Shown here: one piece after another, positions 59,787 through 64,000 of the stretch
Numbering within the stretch: position 1 is the stretch's first letter
Layout: each line of letters begins with the position of its first letter
Source: Kitasatospora sp. GP82
GTDB taxonomy: Bacteria; Actinomycetota; Actinomycetes; Streptomycetales; Streptomycetaceae
Length of the DNA stretch: 64,000 nt
Assembly: GCF_029892105.1 (NCBI RefSeq)
Contig: NZ_JARZAJ010000010.1
Span: 171,891-235,890, forward strand
Direction: 5' to 3'
Program-made: the position numbers and the translations under genes
Notes under the pieces: model-generated
What the model was told of the DNA's origin: nothing
The model's database searches: none
Seen by the model: the letters and a program-made list of their open reading frames with translations, nothing else

Positions 59787-61585
59787 CGCGCGGTCCGGGC
59801 CGGACCCGCAGCAGCGCGGCAGCGGTCCTCCCAGAGCTGGTGGATCAGCAGCGCCCAGAGCACCAGGGCCGTCCGGTGGTCCGGCACCGTCCGCTGCCGC
59901 TCCAGCAGCTCGACGACCCGCCGGGGCTCCAGCCGACCGCCGCGCCGCAACGCCTGCGGGCTCAGCACCTCGCAGGCGAAGTCCATCAGCGGCTGACCGG
60001 AGGCGAGCATCGCCGTGACCGGCAGGGTGAACGGCTGCTTGGGTCGCGCGAGCACCGAACTCGGCAGCAGCCCGGCCGCCGCACCGTGGAGGGTCCGCTT
60101 CACGGCGCCTTCCGAGATCTTGAACCGGTCCGGCAGCGAGCGGGCGTGCCCGGCCACCGAGGGCTGGCAGTACGGGAGTCGGGCCTCCACGCCCCAGGCC
60201 ATGCTGAGGTGGTCCACCCGGCGGAGGTGGTAGCCGGGCAGCCGGGAGCCGGTCTCGAAACGGGTGAGCGCCGGCATCCGGTCTCCCTTCCCCAGCTCCG
60301 CCGCCAACCGCTGCTCGGTGCTGCCCTCCGGATCGCTCGCCACGAACGCCCGGTAGTCGTCGGTGTAGAGCCACTCGCGCAGCTGTCGCGGGGCTACGGC
60401 GAGCGCATCCAGATAGGCCGGGATCCACGGCTGCCCGACAGGGGTGCGCACCGCGGCGGCCATCCGGTCGTAGCCGCCGAAGAGTTCGTCGGCGCCGTCC
60501 CCGGTGAGCGCGACGGTGAATCCCGCCTCGCGGACGGCCCGGAAGAGGGCGTAGCTGCTCAGCGTGATCGGGTCGGCGTTCGGCTGGCCGAGGTGGTCGA
60601 CGACGGCGGGCAGGAGGTCGGGGAAGGTCGCCGGGTCCACCTCGACCTGGTGGTAGGTCGCGCCGCAGTACTCGGCGGTCTCACGCGCGAAGGCGCGCTC
60701 GTCGGACGGCCAGCTCCCCCGGTAGGAAAGGTTGAAGGAGTGCAGCTCGGGCAGGTGCCCGGCGGCCAGGGCGGTGACCAGCCCCGAGTCGAGGCCACCG
60801 CTGGTGATCACGCACACGGGCACATCGGCCCGGCTCAGCCGGGCCACCTCGTGAGCGAGCAGCCGCCGCGCCGTTCCGGCCGCCTCGGCGAACGTGCCCA
60901 CGTCGCTCGCCGGTTCACCGGTGCGCCGGGTCGACCGGAGGCCGTCGGCACGGGTGAGCCGGGCGAGAGCCCCCGGCGGCAGAGCGCGGACGTCGCGGAA
61001 CATGGTCTGCTCACCGAGTGGTGTGCGCGTCGTCAGACAGGCGTCGAGCCCCGGCTCCCACGGCGTCGACGAAACCCCGGGAAAGGCCAGCAGTGCGGGG
61101 AGTTCGGAGGCGAAGCAGAGCGCCCCGCGCGCCGGATCCCAGTGGTAGTAGAGCGGCTTCATCCCGATCGGGTCCACGGCCAGCAGCAGCGTCGGCTCGG
61201 CGCGCAGGTCGACGACGGCGATGGCGTACATACCGTCGAGCTGCTCGGCGAACTCCGGCCCGTACACGGCGTACAACGCGGGCAGGACAGAGCCGTCGCA
61301 GTCGTCGGCGAAGACATGCCCGCGTGCGGTCAGCCGGCGGCGCAGCTCGCGGTGGTTGTAGATCTCACCGTTGAACACCACCGTGATTCCGCCGTCACCG
61401 CCCGACCGGTACGGCTGTGCACCGCCGGACGGGTCGGTGACGGCGAGCCGGTTGCAGCCGAGCGACCAGTCGGCACCGCGGACGAGTGTCTGCGCATCGG
61501 GGCCGCCGCTCAGCTGCCGGCCTCCGACAGCCGCCAGTTGCAGCGCGGAGACCTGGGTGCCGAAGTGCCCGAAGATCCTGCACAC
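59783..61585 (-). CDS. Asparagine-synthase-like amidotransferase of the MshA-like cluster
   Basis: This is a 600-residue class II glutamine amidotransferase. It starts MCRIFGHFG with catalytic Cys2. Glutaminase features NGEIYNHRELRRRL follow. The synthetase loop is VITSGGLDSGLVTALA and the conserved ALTGDGADELFGGYDR is present. It activates a carboxylate as AMP ester and amidates it, or makes an amide bond in some specialised pathways. The start is the GTG at 61585. It is coupled by overlap to the PrpF-like gene and divergent from the LmbE-like gene. Sequence around Cys2 (MCRIFGH) differs from the isonitrile-cluster homologue (MCGITGW), so the two are not recent duplicates. Confidence 0.88.
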   Translation of the reverse strand: MCRIFGHFGTQVSALQLAAVGGRQLSGGPDAQTLVRGADWSLGCNRLAVTDPSGGAQPYRSGGDGGITVVFNGEIYNHRELRRRLTARGHVFADDCDGSVLPALYAVYGPEFAEQLDGMYAIAVVDLRAEPTLLLAVDPIGMKPLYYHWDPARGALCFASELPALLAFPGVSSTPWEPGLDACLTTRTPLGEQTMFRDVRALPPGALARLTRADGLRSTRRTGEPASDVGTFAEAAGTARRLLAHEVARLSRADVPVCVITSGGLDSGLVTALAAGHLPELHSFNLSYRGSWPSDERAFARETAEYCGATYHQVEVDPATFPDLLPAVVDHLGQPNADPITLSSYALFRAVREAGFTVALTGDGADELFGGYDRMAAAVRTPVGQPWIPAYLDALAVAPRQLREWLYTDDYRAFVASDPEGSTEQRLAAELGKGDRMPALTRFETGSRLPGYHLRRVDHLSMAWGVEARLPYCQPSVAGHARSLPDRFKISEGAVKRTLHGAAAGLLPSSVLARPKQPFTLPVTAMLASGQPLMDFACEVLSPQALRRGGRLEPRRVVELLERQRTVPDHRTALVLWALLIHQLWEDRCRAAAGPARTAR

Positions 61586-61867
61586 CGCGTCTCACCGACC
61601 TCAAGATCATGGCCCGGTACGGGTGTTGTCAGATCACTGGCCGTACTTCTGGGCCGTCCATTGTTTTTGCCATCTCAAATTACCCGCATCCGGCGGCCCC
61701 CGGCGGCGGCGACGGGCGGCGCACCCATGCCATGGCGGGTGTACGCCGCCCGGATCCCGTTGTGACCGCGCGCGCCGGGACGTGATGCTGCTGACCGACC
61801 GGACCCGACAGCCTTTCAGGCCCAGAGCCTCCGAGGCCGGTGCGCTACCAGGACGAGGACACACACC
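61586..61867. promoter_or_regulatory. Divergent promoter region of the MshA-like cluster
   Basis: This 282-bp region lies between the amidotransferase and LmbE-like genes and must carry promoters for both. An AT-rich patch at about 61655-61690 (TTGTTTTTGCC, TCAAATTACCC) is the likeliest core. No clear dyad was found. Confidence 0.45.
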
Positions 61868-62662
61868 ATGACGCCAGCCAAGTCGCCGACGGCACCGCAG
61901 CAGGACGGCCGCACGGCCGCTGCAGAGGGGACGGCAGTGACGGCCGGGGCGGCGGCCAGGCCCGACCGGGTCCTGGTGATCACCGCTCATCCCGACGACG
62001 TCGAGTTCTGCGCAGCCGGAACGGTCATGCAGTGGACGGACCAGGGCGCCTCGGTCACCTACTGCGTACTCACCGACGGCGACAACGGGGGCTTCGACGA
62101 GGCCCTCCCCCGCCAGACCGTCGCACCGCTGCGCCGGGCCGAGCAGAAGGCGGCGGCCCGGGCGGCCGGCGTGCACGACGTCAGGTTCCTCGGTTATCCG
62201 GACGGGCGCCTTGAGCCGAGCATGCAGCTGCGCCGCGACATCACCCGGGTGATCCGGCAGACCCGACCCGACCTGGTGATCCTCCCCAGCCCCGAGATCA
62301 ACTGGGACCGGATCGCGGACGTCCACCCCGACCACCGGGCCGCCGGGGACGCCGCCCTGCGCGCCGTGTACCCCGACGCGCGCAACCCCTTCGCCCACCC
62401 GACCCTCTACCGCGAGCAGAACCTGGCCACCTGGGAGGTGCCCGAGATCTGGCTGATCACCGGCCCGTCCCCCAACCACTGGGTCGACATCACCGAGGTC
62501 TTCCCCCGCAAGCTCGCCGCCCTGCGCCTGCACACCTCGCAGACCGCCCATCTCGCCGAGCTGGAGGCCCTGTTGACCCGCTGGCAGACCGAGCACGCCA
62601 CCCAGGGCGGCCTGGGCCCCGGCAGGCTTGCCGAGGCATTCCAGGTCGTCCGGCTGGGGTGA
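61868..62662 (+). CDS. LmbE/PIG-L family N-deacetylase
   Basis: This is a 264-residue zinc-dependent deacetylase acting on N-acetyl sugars. The zinc motif is H41-P-D-D44 (AHPDDVE) and the second histidine is in H153-P-D-H156. The N-terminal ~30 residues are an Ala/Thr-rich extension without signal features. It is nearer to the general PIG-L/BshB form than to MshB. Beside an MshA-like gene it could remove the acetyl group from GlcNAc-inositol to free the amine for the MetRS-like ligase. That assignment is by context. The ATG at 61868 follows GAGGA. It is the only gene of the cluster on the plus strand. Confidence 0.9.
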   Translation: MTPAKSPTAPQQDGRTAAAEGTAVTAGAAARPDRVLVITAHPDDVEFCAAGTVMQWTDQGASVTYCVLTDGDNGGFDEALPRQTVAPLRRAEQKAAARAAGVHDVRFLGYPDGRLEPSMQLRRDITRVIRQTRPDLVILPSPEINWDRIADVHPDHRAAGDAALRAVYPDARNPFAHPTLYREQNLATWEVPEIWLITGPSPNHWVDITEVFPRKLAALRLHTSQTAHLAELEALLTRWQTEHATQGGLGPGRLAEAFQVVRLG

Positions 62663-63111
62663 CTCCTCTGCGGTCCGAAGAGTGCTGCCCGGTCGGGTTC
62701 TGTCGGCCAGGAGTGGGAAAGTCTTCGAGGGCAGCACGGCTGCAGCAGAACCGACGATCCACAGGGGGACGCCATGGGATCTGGAACAGGCTCGTCCGGC
62801 AGGCAGACGGTTGCGGCAGGCGGGACCGAGGATGAATGAATTAAGTCGACCATCCAACCGCAGTGGTCGGTTGTTCAGATCCATCGGCCCTCCCTCGTGG
62901 CGTCCGGTGTGACGCCTCCGACGAGGCGGACTGCCTCACCGGGGCGGCGGCGTAATGCGGATGGCCACGCACACGGGAGTCACCCAGGGACGCGGGTCTC
63001 CGGTTGAGCAACTGCGAGCGCGACAGACCCGCTACGGAGCCGAATGGTTGTTCGCATTGCTCCCCGCATCCCGGGTGGTGCGTGGCCGACCACATGCCAA
63101 CCCTGCTGGGA
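62663..63111. other. Gap with one inverted repeat, no gene
   Basis: These 449 bp lie between the LmbE-like gene and the convergent MDMPI-like gene. The only distinct element is CAACCG-N7-CGGTTG at 62855-62873 in an AT-richer patch. No gene is recognised. Confidence 0.5.
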
Positions 63112-63822
63112 TTACCCGTAGATGACGAGCTCCCGGTCGGTGGCCCCGGTGAGCCGGTAGCGCGCGGGGTCTGCCGGACGGCCGCAGTACATCCTGATGA
63201 GTGTCCCGGCGTCGGCCTCCAGCCTGGCCGGGGCCCGGCCTTCGACCACGTTGCCGAAGACCAGGCCGCCGATCGGCGTCGAGGCGTACACCCGCGGCGT
63301 GCTGCGCTCCCGGCTCACCGTGGAGAGGAGGGCGAGCGCATCGTCCATCCCCACGCTCTCGTACGCACCCGGCTGGCCGAGCGCCTCGCGCACGTCCCCG
63401 GCGTGCACCCACTCCCCCAGGGCGATGACGTCCAACTCCCCGCCCGCCGCCGCGATCATCGGGCCCGCCTCGGCCATGCCCTGCTCCAGCTCGTCCAGCA
63501 CCCGGCCGAGCGACCAGTCGCTGCGCTCGCGGACATCGGCCGCGTTGTTCTCGGGCGTGAAGCCCGGCAGTCGCCCCTCCACGATCCGCAGCAACGCGGC
63601 GCCGCAGTGGGCGAGCACCTCCCGTACGGTCCAGTCCGGGCAGGAGGTCGGGCGGTCGAACTCGGACTCGGGCGTTCTGCGCAGCAGCGGCAGCAGTTCC
63701 TCCCGCTCGGCGAGCAGCAGACGGCCGGGGCGCTCGGGGTCGCGGGCTGTAATCACGGAGAATCCTCCGATCTCCTCGATGGGCGGCATCGGTACTTGTC
63801 TTCTCTCTCTTCGCTGCTGCAT
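63112..63822 (-). CDS. Maleylpyruvate-isomerase-like (DinB/MDMPI) protein
   Basis: This is a 236-residue protein of the DinB-like four-helix family with an MDMPI N-terminal domain. Visible features are RPTSCPDWTVREVLAHCGA, with the first metal His, and LGEWVHAGDVREALGQP, with the second. The C-terminal part (PVYASTPIGGLVFGNVV-like, VYASTPIGG) resembles the second domain. Several members use mycothiol as a thiol partner; others have no known role. The ATG at 63822 is chosen for its GGGGAGGAAGGC site, so the protein starts MQQRRERRQV. It lies next to ahcY on the same strand; a link to the thiol-like cluster 450 bp away is possible but not shown. Confidence 0.82.
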   Translation of the reverse strand: MQQRRERRQVPMPPIEEIGGFSVITARDPERPGRLLLAEREELLPLLRRTPESEFDRPTSCPDWTVREVLAHCGAALLRIVEGRLPGFTPENNAADVRERSDWSLGRVLDELEQGMAEAGPMIAAAGGELDVIALGEWVHAGDVREALGQPGAYESVGMDDALALLSTVSRERSTPRVYASTPIGGLVFGNVVEGRAPARLEADAGTLIRMYCGRPADPARYRLTGATDRELVIYG

Positions 63823-63854
63823 GCCTTCCTCCCCCGCCGGCAGACGACCGATCG

Positions 63855-64000
63855 TCAGTAGCGGTACTGGTCGGCCTTGTACGGGCCCTCGACCGGGACA
63901 CCGAGGTAGTCGGCCTGGTCCTGGGTCAGCGTGGTCAGCCTGACGCCCAGGGCGTCCAGGTGCAGACGCGCCACCTTCTCGTCCAGGTGCTTGGGCAGCA
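63855..64000 (-). CDS. ahcY: Adenosylhomocysteinase, C-terminal end
   Basis: The last ~48 codons of S-adenosylhomocysteine hydrolase are visible on the minus strand, cut by the right edge. The sequence [18 protein letters not shown] and the ending [10 protein letters not shown] are the family C-terminus, which carries the conserved Lys-Tyr that reaches the NAD site of the neighbouring subunit. The enzyme splits S-adenosylhomocysteine to adenosine and homocysteine. The stop is TGA at 63857-63855, 32 bp before the MDMPI-like start. Confidence 0.93.
   Translation of the reverse strand, partial: LPKHLDEKVARLHLDALGVRLTTLTQDQADYLGVPVEGPYKADQYRY

Overview
The window is very GC-rich, with strong third-position G/C bias, GGAGG-type ribosome binding sites, frequent GTG and TTG starts, rare TTA codons, a mycothiol-type glycosyltransferase and DUF6153/DUF305/DUF4232-type surface proteins. 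This fits a streptomycete (Streptomyces or Kitasatospora). No tRNA, rRNA, CRISPR array or insertion sequence was recognised. The right edge cuts a housekeeping gene (ahcY); most of the window is accessory or specialised-metabolism DNA.

Layout. 0-14 kb: end of a sugar-binding protein, an Fpg/Nei glycosylase, a TipA-like MerR regulator with a readable 19-bp-spacer promoter, a divergent zinc-ADH/XRE pair, a PrmC-like methyltransferase, a secreted M9 collagenase, an ABC-2 exporter with a divergent GbsR/MarR regulator, and a STAS protein without the usual phosphorylatable serine. 14.7-15.7 kb: an ECF sigma factor facing a soluble zinc anti-sigma factor. 15.9-21.8 kb: a compact cluster of MFS exporter, asparagine-synthase-like amidotransferase, P450 and isonitrile synthase. 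It is followed convergently by a FecCD-type metallophore importer (22.2-25.2 kb) whose binding protein carries a Met/Gly loop. 25.4-32.5 kb: a Tat-exported cholesterol-oxidase-type flavoprotein, ADH and aldehyde dehydrogenase, an Ohr/OhrR pair and a decayed glycosyltransferase. 33-46 kb: DUF6153 and DUF305 proteins, a permease, wall enzymes, an amino-acid permease, and a copper module (MFS, CsoR with visible boxes, a secreted His-rich protein, CopA). 46.5-52 kb: GNAT, DUF4232 lipoprotein, an extreme poly-C/poly-G tract, an amber-interrupted sortase substrate, a methyltransferase and a regulator with two TTA codons. 52-54 kb: a Fur-family regulator, a GHMP-kinase-like gene and a small lipoprotein behind a Fur-like palindrome.

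54.4-62.7 kb is the most unusual part. One strand carries an asparagine-synthase-like enzyme, a PrpF-family isomerase, an SDR, a MetRS-like class I ligase and an MshA-like glycosyltransferase; a LmbE/PIG-L deacetylase diverges from them. MshA, a deacetylase and an aminoacyl-tRNA-synthetase-like ligase are the three kinds of enzyme that build mycothiol. Here the ligase is MetRS-like rather than CysRS-like, and acid-tailoring enzymes are added. The reading offered is a pathway to a mycothiol-like amino-acid conjugate of glucosaminyl-inositol. The ligase has a TTA codon, as does the regulator at 51 kb, suggesting bldA-gated expression.

Several genes are broken by single-base shifts or one in-frame TAG (mshA-like, NlpC/P60, GHMP-like, sortase substrate). 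Some breaks sit in homopolymers, and with the poly-C tract this leaves open whether they are biological or consensus errors.
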